Of a stretch of 64,000 nucleotides of DNA, positions 18,708-27,757 are shown piece after piece (positions within the stretch are counted from its first letter, which is position 1; each line of letters starts with the position of its first letter). The stretch covers positions 1 to 64,000 of the forward strand of contig NZ_JAALDL010000019.1 of the NCBI RefSeq assembly GCF_011045095.1, written 5' to 3'. This DNA comes from Grimontia sedimenti. Its GTDB lineage: Bacteria; Pseudomonadota; Gammaproteobacteria; Enterobacterales; Vibrionaceae. Made by a program: the position numbers and the translations under genes. Below the pieces are notes generated by a model that saw only the letters and a program-made list of their open reading frames with translations, searched no databases and was not told the DNA's origin.

Positions 18708-20087
18708 ATGACAAGAGGTTCATCGGCATGGTCAGCGATCGTCATATTCATTTTCTTTGTTGCCACCTTTACCGGCACAACGCCATTTAATCTTCATGAT
18801 GCAAATATCGCTCAGGTGAGCATTGCCTCCGGAATTGGGATGATTGGCTGCCTCTATGGCGGCATTCGCACCCTCGTCGCGTTGATTGCAGCTTCCACAT
18901 TGGCCTTTGGTCTCGCGATATACCGCTGGGATCCGAGCGCGCCTCTCGCACCTGCGCTGATCACTGGCGCCATCACGCCCATGGCCTGTTACCTTTCAGC
19001 GCAAATCTGGGAAAGGCTGTTCATAGGTAGCGGCGTACGGTTTGAAACGCTAAAACATTATGTGCTGCAAGTGTGTATTCTGCCGGGCTTTCTCGTGGCA
19101 CTCGTTACTGCTTCCGACTCGCTGTACGGCGGTTACACGGGTGACGGCAACTACTTTTACGACCTTTACGAACTCACTTCGACCTATGCCCTTGGCATTC
19201 TGCTTGTCGCGCCTTTCTATCAACTCTGGCGGCTCGAAAGGAAACCTTTCAGGCAATTTACGCGCAACACTATGCTGGCAATCATCTCCTATCTGGCGTT
19301 AACCGTTCTTGCTTTTGTTGGCAGCGCACCGGGGCTGATATTCGTTGCTCCTGTCATCCCCGTTATTTTGGCCTTTAAAGGGGAAGAACTGGCGTCGTTA
19401 GCTGCCCTTTTTGGTATGGGCATCATCGTCACCACCATTGCCCCCTACAATCTCGGCCCCTTTGATTTGCCTGACAAGGTGGAAGGCCATGCTTCGTTGA
19501 TGACCTATGTGCTAATGAGTGTGATCATGCCGTTAGCTATTGGCCTTCACGTCCGACGATTGAATGTGGTTTCACGCTCAAGGGATAAATGGCAAACCAA
19601 AGCCAATACTGACCAACTGACTAGGCTGCCAAACCGCTATGCGTTTTTCCCTGAACTCGCGAAACAGTTTGAAGATGCTGCCCAGAATCAGGGGAAATTG
19701 GTGGTCGCCATGATCGACGTAGATAACTTCAAAATGGTGAATGACACCTATGGTCATGCGGTGGGTGATGTGGTGCTAATGGAAATCGCCTTACTGATGC
19801 AAGAAGAAATGCGCGATTCAGATTTGGTTGCGCGGATTGGTGGTGAAGAGTTTGCCATCCTGTTTCCCGGCAGCAATGAGGAGCAGGCACTCAAGGCACT
19901 CGAACGTTTACGCCTGCGCTGCGAAAACCACATTTTCCGTTATCAGGAGTTTGAACTGAGTGTCACCATCAGTATTGGTGCCGCGGTGTATCAATCACCT
20001 GAATCAAAAGATGCGCTTTTGGGTCGCGCAGACGGCCTGCTTTACCAAGCCAAACATGGCGGAAGAAACAGGACTGAGATCGCGTAA
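18708..20087 (+). CDS. MASE1-type membrane sensor with GGDEF diguanylate cyclase
   Basis: A 459-residue protein. The first ~290 residues form about eight transmembrane helices of the MASE1 sensory type, followed by a GGDEF domain. The active-site signature is RIGGEEF near residue 385, and an RxxD inhibitory site (RDSD) lies five residues before it, so c-di-GMP feedback inhibition is expected. It should make c-di-GMP in response to an unknown membrane signal. No partner gene is adjacent. GGAG is about 10 bases before the ATG. Confidence 0.92.
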   Translation: MTRGSSAWSAIVIFIFFVATFTGTTPFNLHDANIAQVSIASGIGMIGCLYGGIRTLVALIAASTLAFGLAIYRWDPSAPLAPALITGAITPMACYLSAQIWERLFIGSGVRFETLKHYVLQVCILPGFLVALVTASDSLYGGYTGDGNYFYDLYELTSTYALGILLVAPFYQLWRLERKPFRQFTRNTMLAIISYLALTVLAFVGSAPGLIFVAPVIPVILAFKGEELASLAALFGMGIIVTTIAPYNLGPFDLPDKVEGHASLMTYVLMSVIMPLAIGLHVRRLNVVSRSRDKWQTKANTDQLTRLPNRYAFFPELAKQFEDAAQNQGKLVVAMIDVDNFKMVNDTYGHAVGDVVLMEIALLMQEEMRDSDLVARIGGEEFAILFPGSNEEQALKALERLRLRCENHIFRYQEFELSVTISIGAAVYQSPESKDALLGRADGLLYQAKHGGRNRTEIA

Positions 20088-20120
20088 GCTGGCATCAACG
20101 ATCAGCAATGCCGCCGCGGG

Positions 20121-21485
20121 TCAGAAGATAAGGATCCAATAACGCTTCAAGCTTTTCGCGCGACAGCTCGGTTTCTTCTTCAGCCACATCAATAATCGGA
20201 CGGTTCTCCGCATACGCTTTTTGGCAATCGCTGCCGCTTTGGCATAACCGATCACCGGGTTCAATGCCGTTACCAAAATCGGGTTTCTCGCCAACGCGGC
20301 TTCTACTTCATCTTCTCTGACTTTGAAGGTAGAAATCGCTTTTGTAGCAAGCATGGTTAAGCCGTTTGAAAGCAGGTTGATACTCTCCAACAGCTTATCT
20401 GCCACCAACGGTAGCATAACGTTCAGCTCGAAATGCCCTGACTGACCCGCCAAACCCAGCGTTGTGTCATTCCCCATCACTTGAGCAGCCACCATAGCAG
20501 TTGACTCAGGAATGACTGGGTTCACTTTCCCCGGCATGATAGACGAACCAGGTTGCAAGCCTTCCAGCTCAATTTCTCCCAGCCCAGCCAAGGGACCAGA
20601 GTTCATCCAGCGTAAGTCATTACTCACTTTCATCAACGCCACTGCCAGATTTCTCAGCTCGCCCGAAAGTGCCATGGTCGCATCCAGACTTCCCATGGCG
20701 TTAAAGGGGTGCGGGTTGGCTTCAAACCGGATACCGGTAAGTGCAGACACTTCGGTCGCAAACAATGCGGCAAATTGCGGATGTGCATTCACACCGGTCC
20801 CTACAGCTGTGCCTCCCTGAGCCAGTTTCTTCATCCCTTTCAGGCTGAATACAACGCCTTCGTAGCAGCCTTCGAATTGATGTCGCCAAGCCTTAAGCTC
20901 TTGCCCAAAGGTGACGGGCATTGCGTCCATCAGATGGGTGCGACCCGTTTTGACGATATGCCCAATCTCATCTTCTTTCACGCTGATGGCATCCATCAAC
21001 ACACTAATAGCTGGCAACAAACGGCTTTCTGCTTCAAGAACAGTGCTGATTTGAATAGCAGTCGGAATGGAATCATTGCTGCTTTGGCTCATGTTCACAT
21101 GATCATTCGGCGACACCGCCATCCCACATTTAATGGCTGACAGTGTAGCGACCACTTCATTCATGTTCATGTTGGAGCTGGTACCTGAGCCTGTCTGGTA
21201 CACGTCGACCGGAAAATGCTTCAGGTGATCACCCGCGATGACTTCATCACAACTCTCGGTTATCGCTTCGGCGATCTGTGGGTCAAGTAATCCCAGACTG
21301 CTGTTGATACTGGCGGCACAATATTTCACCATCGCCAGTGCTTGGATAAATGGCACCGGCATGGTGCGTCCGCTAACGTTGAAATTATCCACTGCACGTT
21401 GAGTCTGCGCCTGATAGAGCGCATTCTGCGGTACATCGACCACACCCATACTGTCCCGCTCGGTGCGGGTAGCGTTGTTCTTCAT
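20121..21485 (-). CDS. fumC: Fumarate hydratase class II, C-terminus frameshifted
   Basis: Class II fumarase, converting fumarate to malate in the TCA cycle. The signature GSSIMPGKVNPV, TGSGTSSNMNMNEV, GRTHLMDAMPV and HVNMSQSSNDSIPTA are all intact. The last ~33 residues of the open frame are unlike any fumarase because the frame shifts after AKAAAIAKK. Adding one A to the five-A run at 20218-20222 (T run on the plus strand) restores AYAENRPIIDVAEEE and an end at a TGA at 20095-20097. So the natural gene should span 20095-21485. The break is either a real mutation or a base-calling error. Confidence 0.9.
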   Translation of the reverse strand: MKNNATRTERDSMGVVDVPQNALYQAQTQRAVDNFNVSGRTMPVPFIQALAMVKYCAASINSSLGLLDPQIAEAITESCDEVIAGDHLKHFPVDVYQTGSGTSSNMNMNEVVATLSAIKCGMAVSPNDHVNMSQSSNDSIPTAIQISTVLEAESRLLPAISVLMDAISVKEDEIGHIVKTGRTHLMDAMPVTFGQELKAWRHQFEGCYEGVVFSLKGMKKLAQGGTAVGTGVNAHPQFAALFATEVSALTGIRFEANPHPFNAMGSLDATMALSGELRNLAVALMKVSNDLRWMNSGPLAGLGEIELEGLQPGSSIMPGKVNPVIPESTAMVAAQVMGNDTTLGLAGQSGHFELNVMLPLVADKLLESINLLSNGLTMLATKAISTFKVREDEVEAALARNPILVTALNPVIGYAKAAAIAKKRMRRTVRLLMWLKKKPSCRAKSLKRYWILIF

Positions 21486-21673
21486 CGCGTTATCCCTACA
21501 GACTGGATCTCAATACCAGGATGACCCCTAACTTCCAGTATGACCCCAATACTGAAATTTACTGTCTCACTGGCGCATGGCACTTTCTTTCTGACATTGG
21601 AAAGCCCTGTGAAAGACACATTATTTCGCTTAACATACGCCGTAATCTCGACTCTAACGCAAGGCGTAAAAAC

Positions 21674-21946
21674 ATGAATGATGACGATATCCTGACCAGT
21701 GAGAATCTGATTGAGATCGTTGAAAACCAATTGGCCGACAACAACCCGAAGAAAGTGAAAGAAACGCTGATGCGTCTTCGCATGACAGGCTCAACACAAG
21801 AAGAAGCGCTGGAATACATCGCCTGCGCGCTGATGGTTGAGATTTATGACGTGGCAAAAGGCGAAGGGGAATTTAACCTCAAGCGCTACGAAGAACACTT
21901 GGACATGCTGCCAGAAATGCCTTGGCAGGATGATCTGGAAGACTAA
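21674..21946 (+). CDS. Small conserved acidic protein, function unknown
   Basis: A 90-residue cytosolic protein, strongly acidic, predicted mostly helical, opening MNDDDILTSENLIEIV and ending in PWQDDLED. A longer open frame begins 51 codons upstream, but AAGG before this ATG and the sudden change to a protein-like composition favour the internal start. It resembles uncharacterised proteins of Vibrionaceae; I assign no family. Divergent from fumC. Confidence 0.75.
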   Translation: MNDDDILTSENLIEIVENQLADNNPKKVKETLMRLRMTGSTQEEALEYIACALMVEIYDVAKGEGEFNLKRYEEHLDMLPEMPWQDDLED

Positions 21947-21974
21947 GGTCTTTACATTCATTACCTCCAACACT

Positions 21975-22000
21975 AAAAAAAGCGCCCTCTGGCGCTTTTT
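21975..22000. terminator. Bidirectional intrinsic terminator
   Basis: AGCGCC (21981-21986) pairs with GGCGCT (21991-21996); an A run on the left and a T run on the right allow it to end transcripts from both convergent neighbours. Confidence 0.88.
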
Positions 22001-22032
22001 CGTTATTTGGTGGTAGTAACGACGATGTGTGC

Positions 22033-22494
22033 CTAAACCTGCATGGGTGAAGAAATTACGCTCAGATCATTCAGCCAGTACAACAAGAAGATATGGCAAA
22101 CCACCACTACTGCCGTCAACATCGCACGCATCATTGTGTACCAGAAGGGGTAAATACCTTTAAACATCAGCACCACTTCCAGAATAAACAGCACGGCAAA
22201 CGACACAATCAATAAATAGATGGAATAAGGCAACGGCATCAGCAATGCACCGACTGCCACCAGTGAAAAGACGATACCTACCGTTAAGCCGTTGGTTGGT
22301 TTATCCGGTCTGGCGCCGCTGATGGTCATGCCCCAAACGGCACCAGAAAGGAATGCCAGAATCATTGCACTGTAGCTATTAAAGGCATACACCAGCCCGT
22401 GCTGCCAGGCATCCGGCCAGACAGGGAGTAAAATGCCGAAAGCAATGAACGGGATAAGTCCCAATGCACCGTATATCAAAGCTGTTTTCTTCAT
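22033..22494 (-). CDS. DUF3429 family membrane protein
   Basis: A 153-residue inner membrane protein with about five helices. The block LGLIPFIAFGILL, then FNSYSAMILAFLSGAVWGM, is typical of DUF3429 proteins found in marine gammaproteobacteria. An open frame reaches 36 codons upstream, but that part is not protein-like and overlaps the upstream gene; MKKTALIYGALG is taken as the start, with a modest GAGCGAG before it. Function unknown. Confidence 0.75.
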   Translation of the reverse strand: MKKTALIYGALGLIPFIAFGILLPVWPDAWQHGLVYAFNSYSAMILAFLSGAVWGMTISGARPDKPTNGLTVGIVFSLVAVGALLMPLPYSIYLLIVSFAVLFILEVVLMFKGIYPFWYTMMRAMLTAVVVVCHIFLLYWLNDLSVISSPMQV

Positions 22495-22553
22495 ATTTGG
22501 CTCGCTCGTTTCTATTCCTTGTTTCTCGCTACGCAATGGGAGAAGTAAACCGA

Positions 22554-22817
22554 TCAGTCCTGAAGCAATGGGTGTCCTTCGGGAAGCTGTTTGTGGATCC
22601 AAAGCACCAGTTTGTGCTTCATATTCGGTCCATCTTCTTTATCCGACGCCAGGGGCGTTAGCACCTTATCTTCCACTAACAACCTGTAAATGCACTCAAT
22701 TTTTATTTTATTCGACGTTCCCTCGTCGAAGGTTGCGAAACCACGTTTACGGGCATATTGCTCACCGATCTGGAGCGCTTTTTTGAGCAACTGTGCCTCA
22801 TGCTTAATTTTTTTCAT
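22554..22817 (-). CDS. DUF5062-like small protein
   Basis: An 87-residue basic protein opening MKKIKHEAQLLKKALQIGEQYA, which resembles the DUF5062 proteins of Vibrio. CGGAG lies 7 bases before this ATG, favouring it over an ATG 14 codons upstream. It has charged helical character and no membrane segment. The function of the family is not known. The DUF3429 gene follows on the same strand. Confidence 0.72.
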   Translation of the reverse strand: MKKIKHEAQLLKKALQIGEQYARKRGFATFDEGTSNKIKIECIYRLLVEDKVLTPLASDKEDGPNMKHKLVLWIHKQLPEGHPLLQD

Positions 22818-23022
22818 GGTGTTACTCCGCTGTTGTTTTCGCCAGCATAGCAGAGTCACTTCTTCAAAACGGTCTCAAGATGCACGTTTTGGAAGACAAA
22901 AAGGGTATGCGCTTAGTGACAATAAACGTGTCCCGGATCACTAAATCTGAGGCGTATAAAAATTACAGAAAGATTAATGCGGGCAAGTTCAATTTATTCG
23001 AGAGGTGAATTAACAATTTTAA

Positions 23023-23038
23023 TGTGACTTAAATCACT
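23023..23038. promoter_or_regulatory. CRP-type site 1 upstream of mtlA
   Basis: TGTGACTTAAATCACT matches the TGTGA-N6-TCACA consensus except for the last base. Position about 360 bases before the start codon fits a distal activator site for catabolite control of mannitol uptake. Confidence 0.65.
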
Positions 23039-23074
23039 TTAAATTTTCATGAAGGATTTGAATTAATCAATTAA

Positions 23075-23088
23075 GTGATCTTTATCAC
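23075..23088. promoter_or_regulatory. CRP-type site 2 upstream of mtlA
   Basis: GTGATCTTTATCAC is a near-perfect CRP core (GTGA-N6-TCAC), 51 bp from the first site, roughly five helical turns, so both could face the same side of DNA. Confidence 0.75.
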
Positions 23089-23384
23089 AATAAATATTAA
23101 GTGGCGCAGTGTGAAAAAAGAGACTTAGATCATCATTAGTTATGACGGTTTTTATTGACTTTTAAAATAGTTGCAATTTGAAAGAAAACTACAGGGTCAA
23201 TGTGAGATTGTTCTCACTTTTTTGGTGGGGTGTCACTGAGGTTTTAGAGATCAAAGTCACAAAAAACCCGTCATCAGTGCCTTCGGAGAAGAGTGTGGTA
23301 ATTTGTAGTTGTGCAAAAACAAACCAGCGGTTTTGGCGAACCGCTCCACACAAATTCTAAAGAGACTTCAGACGGGTAATTCTT

Positions 23385-25334
23385 ATGATATCACCAGATG
23401 CGAAGATCAAAGTACAAAATTTTGGTCGGTTTCTCTCAAACATGGTTATGCCCAACATTGGCGCGTTTATCGCGTGGGGTATTATCACAGCGCTTTTTAT
23501 TCCAACAGGTTGGTGGCCAAATGAAACATTGGCGGCACTTGTTGGCCCAATGATCACCTACCTGCTGCCATTGCTCATCGGTTATACCGGTGGTCGACTG
23601 GTTGGCGGCGAGCGCGGCGCTGTAGTGGGTGCCGTCACCACGATGGGTGTGATTGTCGGTTCTGACATTCCCATGTTCATGGGTGCAATGATTGTTGGTC
23701 CTATGGGTGGTCTGGCAATTAAAACCTTCGACAAAAAGATGGAAGGCAAAGTCAAAAGCGGCTTTGAAATGTTGGTTAACAACTTTTCGTCAGGCATCAT
23801 CGGCATGCTGTGTGCGATTGTGGCCTTCTTCCTGATTGGTCCATTCGTCAAAGTCGTTTCCGACATGCTGGCGTCAGGCGTTAACTTCCTCGTTGAAGCG
23901 CACCTGCTCCCTCTCACTTCTATCCTTGTTGAGCCAGCAAAAATCCTGTTCCTGAACAATGCTATCAACCACGGTATTTTCTCACCTCTCGGTATTCAGC
24001 AAGCTGCAGAAACGGGCAAATCGATCTTCTTCCTGATTGAAGCTAACCCTGGTCCCGGTCTTGGCATTCTGTTGGCCTACATGTTCTTTGGTAAAGGCAC
24101 GGCAAAACAAACCGCGGGCGGCGCATCTATCATTCAGATTTTCGGTGGTATCCACGAAATCTACTTCCCTTACGTGCTGATGAATCCGCGCCTTCTGTTG
24201 GCAGCGATTGCTGGCGGTATGACAGGTGTATTTATCCTGACAGTGTTCAACGCTGGTCTGGTGTCACCTGCTTCTCCTGGTTCTATCTTCGCGATTCTGT
24301 TGATGACACCGAAAAGCTCTCTGGTCGGCGTGCTGCTGTCGGTTGCCGCTTCAACTGGCGTATCCTTCTTTGTCGCTTCAGTACTACTGAAAGCTCAACG
24401 TACGGAAGATGAAGATGGTGACGAAGACGCACTGACCAAAGCAACATCACAAATGAAAGACATGAAGGCCACATCTAAAGGCATGGTTGCAGAGAAGAAC
24501 ACCAACAACCGTGTTGATATGGCTAACGTGAAGAGCATCATTGTTGCGTGTGATGCGGGCATGGGTTCTAGCGCCATGGGTGCGGGCTTGCTGCGCAAGA
24601 AAGTGCAAGATGCAGGGTTAGATATCAAAGTCACCAATGTGGCCATCAACAATCTGCCGCAGGATGTGGATATTGTTATCACCCACTCCGATCTCACAGA
24701 CCGTGCACGTACTCATGCTGAAAATGCCCAGCATATTTCACTGCAAAACTTCCTCGACAGCGGCGTTTACAGCGACCTAGTGACCCAGCTGATGGCAGCA
24801 CAAGGCCCAAAGGCCGCTAACGACGCGGAATACATCAAAAAGCCATTATTGGCCGCGAATGATGAAACGCTTGAACCACAGCCAACGCCGGCTTTCCAGC
24901 TTGAGAAAAAGAACGTACATCTTGGCCTTCAAGCCACCAATAAAGAAGAAGCTATCCGCTTTGCTGGCGAACAGCTTGTCGCACTCGGCTATGTTGAGCC
25001 TGAGTATGTCGATGCCATGTTCGAGCGCGAGAAACTGGTATCTACTTACCTTGGCGAATCCATCGCTGTACCGCACGGTACTATTGAGGCGAAGGACAAA
25101 GTGAAGAAAACCGGCATCGTGATCTGCCAATACCCACAAGGTGTGCAGTTTACCGATGACGAAGACGACGTCGCCAAACTGGTTATTGGCATCGCCGCGA
25201 AGAACGACGAACACATTCAGGTTATTACCTCCATCACCAACGCACTGGATGACGACAGCGCCATTGAACGACTTGCCTCCACGCAAGACGTCAGTGAAGT
25301 GCTCGAAATCCTATCTGCGACAGAGGCGGCATAA
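23385..25334 (+). CDS. mtlA: PTS mannitol transporter EIICBA
   Basis: A 649-residue mannitol permease that imports and phosphorylates mannitol to mannitol-1-phosphate. Order: membrane EIIC (about residues 10-335, with the GGIHEIYFPYVLMNPR motif), EIIB (about 380-470, phospho-Cys in IIVACDAGMGSSAMGAG), EIIA (about 510-645, phospho-His in ESIAVPHGT). All phospho-acceptors are present and length is like E. coli MtlA. The start has no strong ribosome-binding site, and the GACGGG before it can be masked by pairing. First gene of the mtlADR operon. Confidence 0.97.
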   Translation: MISPDAKIKVQNFGRFLSNMVMPNIGAFIAWGIITALFIPTGWWPNETLAALVGPMITYLLPLLIGYTGGRLVGGERGAVVGAVTTMGVIVGSDIPMFMGAMIVGPMGGLAIKTFDKKMEGKVKSGFEMLVNNFSSGIIGMLCAIVAFFLIGPFVKVVSDMLASGVNFLVEAHLLPLTSILVEPAKILFLNNAINHGIFSPLGIQQAAETGKSIFFLIEANPGPGLGILLAYMFFGKGTAKQTAGGASIIQIFGGIHEIYFPYVLMNPRLLLAAIAGGMTGVFILTVFNAGLVSPASPGSIFAILLMTPKSSLVGVLLSVAASTGVSFFVASVLLKAQRTEDEDGDEDALTKATSQMKDMKATSKGMVAEKNTNNRVDMANVKSIIVACDAGMGSSAMGAGLLRKKVQDAGLDIKVTNVAINNLPQDVDIVITHSDLTDRARTHAENAQHISLQNFLDSGVYSDLVTQLMAAQGPKAANDAEYIKKPLLAANDETLEPQPTPAFQLEKKNVHLGLQATNKEEAIRFAGEQLVALGYVEPEYVDAMFEREKLVSTYLGESIAVPHGTIEAKDKVKKTGIVICQYPQGVQFTDDEDDVAKLVIGIAAKNDEHIQVITSITNALDDDSAIERLASTQDVSEVLEILSATEAA

Positions 25335-25394
25335 CGCCCCTGAAAGATTGGAGCCAGGCAGTTCTGGCTCCCCTTTAATTTTGTTGGTGAGGTA

Positions 25395-26549
25395 ATGATG
25401 ATGAAAAAAGCTGTCCATTTTGGTGCAGGCAATATCGGCCGCGGTTTTATCGGTAAATTGCTTGCAGATTCAGACGTCGCAGTGACATTTGCAGACGTGA
25501 ATGGTCCTTTGATTGACCAATTGAGCCACGAGCAAAAATACAATGTTCGAGTGGTAGGAAAAGACAGCAAGATAGATGTGGTGAAACACATCACTGCGGT
25601 CAACTCCATGAGCAAAGACGTGGTTGACCAAATCGCGAATACTGACATGGTCACCACCGCAGTTGGCGCAAATGTGCTGGACAAGATTGCCCGCACGATT
25701 GCAGAAGGTTTGGTGAAACGCTTTGAGCAAGGTAATGAGTCACCTCTGAATATCATTGCCTGCGAAAACATGGTGCGTGGCAGTACACACCTGAAAGCCG
25801 AAGTTTATGCTCACCTCAATGAGGAGCAGCAAGCCAAGGCAGACGAGTACGTTGGGTTCGTCGATTCTGCCGTAGACCGTATCGTTCCCCCGATGGATGC
25901 GGCGAACGACGACCCACTTGAAGTCACCGTTGAAAGCTTCAGCGAGTGGATTGTGGACGACCAGCAGTTTAAGGGAGAAATCCCTTCTATTGTGGGTATG
26001 GAACGCACCAGCAACCTGATGGCGTATGTAGAACGCAAACTGTTCACGCTGAACACTGGGCACTGCATTACCGCCTATCTGGGATGCATGGCAGGCTACC
26101 GCACCATTCGTGAAGCAATTGGCGACCCTATCATCCGCATGGATGTGACGGAGGCGATGAAAGAAAGCGGTGAGGTGTTGATTCAGCGCTACGGTTTTGA
26201 CCGCGAATTGCACTACGCCTACATAGAGAAAATCATTGAGCGCTTCTCCAATCCGTTCTTAGTAGATGAAGTCGCAAGGGTTGGACGAGAGCCCATCAGA
26301 AAACTTGGCAGGAATGATAGATTAATCAGACCGTTACTCGGTACAATTGAGTACGGTACGGCAAACGATGCGTTGCTCAAGGGCATAGCAGCGGCACTCA
26401 AATATGAAAACGCCACTGACCCCCAAGCCGTCGAGTTGCAGGCTTATTTGCAAGAGCATGGTGTGATGAAAACCCTCACCCACTATTGCGGCCTAGAGGC
26501 AACCAGCAAAGAGGCTCAGAGCATTGAATCAATCTTCAGCCAGCTTTAA
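25395..26549 (+). CDS. mtlD: Mannitol-1-phosphate 5-dehydrogenase
   Basis: A 384-residue NAD-dependent enzyme converting mannitol-1-phosphate to fructose-6-phosphate. The Rossmann motif [13 protein letters not shown] is at residues 7-19, and [16 protein letters not shown] near 220 is the substrate-binding block of the family. Three ATG codons stand in a row at the start; TGAGGT lies just before. It follows mtlA by 60 bases. Confidence 0.97.
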   Translation: MMMKKAVHFGAGNIGRGFIGKLLADSDVAVTFADVNGPLIDQLSHEQKYNVRVVGKDSKIDVVKHITAVNSMSKDVVDQIANTDMVTTAVGANVLDKIARTIAEGLVKRFEQGNESPLNIIACENMVRGSTHLKAEVYAHLNEEQQAKADEYVGFVDSAVDRIVPPMDAANDDPLEVTVESFSEWIVDDQQFKGEIPSIVGMERTSNLMAYVERKLFTLNTGHCITAYLGCMAGYRTIREAIGDPIIRMDVTEAMKESGEVLIQRYGFDRELHYAYIEKIIERFSNPFLVDEVARVGREPIRKLGRNDRLIRPLLGTIEYGTANDALLKGIAAALKYENATDPQAVELQAYLQEHGVMKTLTHYCGLEATSKEAQSIESIFSQL

Positions 26550-26580
26550 ACCTGTCCCTTTGCTGGAAGGGAAACCAAAA

Positions 26581-26598
26581 GGAGGGCGAAAGCCCTCC
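26581..26598 (+). promoter_or_regulatory. GAAA-capped intercistronic hairpin between mtlD and mtlR
   Basis: GGAGGGC, GAAA, GCCCTCC is a perfect 7-bp stem closed by a GNRA tetraloop, in the 76-base gap between the mtlD stop and the mtlR start. There is no T tract, so it is not an intrinsic terminator. It may stabilise the upstream mRNA or lower mtlR expression. Confidence 0.6.
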
Positions 26599-26625
26599 CC
26601 AAAGAGAAAACCAACTAAGGCAAAA

Positions 26626-27156
26626 ATGGTAGCGCCGGTAAACGAAACGAACATACTAGAAAAGCTGAATGCTGCGCTGACTGTGCGAGGGTTCTTTATT
26701 GCCTCCGTTGATGTATTCACAGACGCTATCGACCAGCTCATCCAACGCATTTTCCGTAAGGACGATTTCGCGGTGAAGTCAGTGGTCGGTCCCCTGCTTG
26801 ATGACACTGGACCACTGGGCGATCTCTCGGTCCGCCTCAAACTGCTTTATGGCTTGGGTGTGCTACCTGATCCTGTTTATCAGGACATCAATGAAATCAT
26901 CAAACTTCGCAACCAGCTTAACAGCGATGGCGAAGAGTACACTTTCACGGATCCATTCATTATCAACGCGATCAAGTCACTCAACCTGGTTGAGAAAATG
27001 GGAATGGTGAAGCTGGAAGTCATGCAGCCAGATGACGATGTAGACCTTGAGTTCTACCAACTTCAACTTAAACGCCAGCAACAAATGATCGTCTCAGGCC
27101 TTTCTCTTGCCATTGTGGAAATCTGTAACGAACTTAACAAAGAGAGCCCCTTCTAA
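26626..27156 (+). CDS. mtlR: Mannitol operon repressor MtlR
   Basis: A 176-residue MtlR protein: RIFRKDDFAVKSVVGPLLDDTGPLGDLSVRLKLLYGLGVL matches the most conserved part of E. coli MtlR. MtlR lowers mtl expression though it lacks a clear DNA-binding domain. The open frame extends back into mtlD, but that extension includes the hairpin above and a Lys/Pro/Arg-rich stretch; ACTAAGGC before ATG 26626 supports the shorter form. Confidence 0.93.
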   Translation: MVAPVNETNILEKLNAALTVRGFFIASVDVFTDAIDQLIQRIFRKDDFAVKSVVGPLLDDTGPLGDLSVRLKLLYGLGVLPDPVYQDINEIIKLRNQLNSDGEEYTFTDPFIINAIKSLNLVEKMGMVKLEVMQPDDDVDLEFYQLQLKRQQQMIVSGLSLAIVEICNELNKESPF

Positions 27157-27211
27157 ACCCATTGGAAGCGATATACTTCCGGCACGCACTACCCGCCAGA
27201 AGTTAAAAAGC

Positions 27212-27679
27212 ATGGACGCTCGCTCTCAAGAATATCTCAATGCATTTCTCAACACTCTCTCCCCGGAAAAGCGCGACAGCTACACCAGCTTTTCAGCAGA
27301 CTATTTCTGCGCCGACGAACACAACGCCAATACGTGTGCGGAACTGATTAAGAAAGGAGAAAAACGCGCAAGTTGTAGCATGGCGCTTTGGTACAGCCAG
27401 GAAGGTGAAGAACGCCCACAAGTCGGCCACCTGCATGTTGTGACCGATTGGTATGGCAACCCACACTGCATTATCGAAATCACTGACGTTTCCGATTGCC
27501 CGTTTAATGAAGTCACCGCGGAATTTGCTGCTTCAGAAGGTGAAGGGGACAAAAGTTACGCGTGGTGGCGGGAAGCCCATTGGAACTTCTTCAGCAAGGA
27601 ATGCGAAGAGCTGGGTATCGAAATGAAAGAGGATATGCTGTTGGTGTTGGAGAGGTTTGAAGTGGTTTACCCACGCTGA
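27212..27679 (+). CDS. ASCH domain protein
   Basis: A 155-residue protein with an ASCH/PUA-like fold: LIKKGEKRASCSMALWYSQEGEERPQVGHLHVV and GNPHCIIEITDVSDCPFNEV carry the GxKxxT/S-like and strand motifs of the family, with WWREAHWNFFSKECEELG near the C-terminus. ASCH proteins bind RNA or act on modified nucleosides. An upstream in-frame start lies inside mtlR and is less likely. Follows mtlR by 55 bases. Confidence 0.82.
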   Translation: MDARSQEYLNAFLNTLSPEKRDSYTSFSADYFCADEHNANTCAELIKKGEKRASCSMALWYSQEGEERPQVGHLHVVTDWYGNPHCIIEITDVSDCPFNEVTAEFAASEGEGDKSYAWWREAHWNFFSKECEELGIEMKEDMLLVLERFEVVYPR

Positions 27680-27757
27680 GCAAACCACTTCATTTTCATC
27701 TCCCAAACGACCTGAAAAAAAGTATCAGCCGCGTTGGCAGTCGTTAAAGCCTTGAGT

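Larger units (their letters stand above)
22818..23384 (+). promoter_or_regulatory. mtlA promoter and long 5' untranslated region
   Basis: This 567-base AT-rich region upstream of mtlA carries two well-formed CRP sites (listed separately). It also has an inverted pair TGTGA-N8-TCACT-like at 23201-23218, and a 7-bp hairpin AGCGGTT/AACCGCT at 23326-23345. ACCCGTC at 23266-23272 is fully complementary to GACGGGT at 23371-23377, just before the start codon. In V. cholerae the mtlA leader is targeted by the antisense RNA MtlS; whether one exists here cannot be told. Confidence 0.6.

Noticed and set aside
23201-23218. Third CRP site before mtlA
   Set aside because: The half-sites are separated by 8 instead of 6 bases, so it does not fit CRP.
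26524-26625. N-terminal Lys/Pro-rich extension of MtlR
   Set aside because: It overlaps mtlD and the GAAA hairpin, lacks a ribosome-binding site at its TTG, and is absent from the usual MtlR length.
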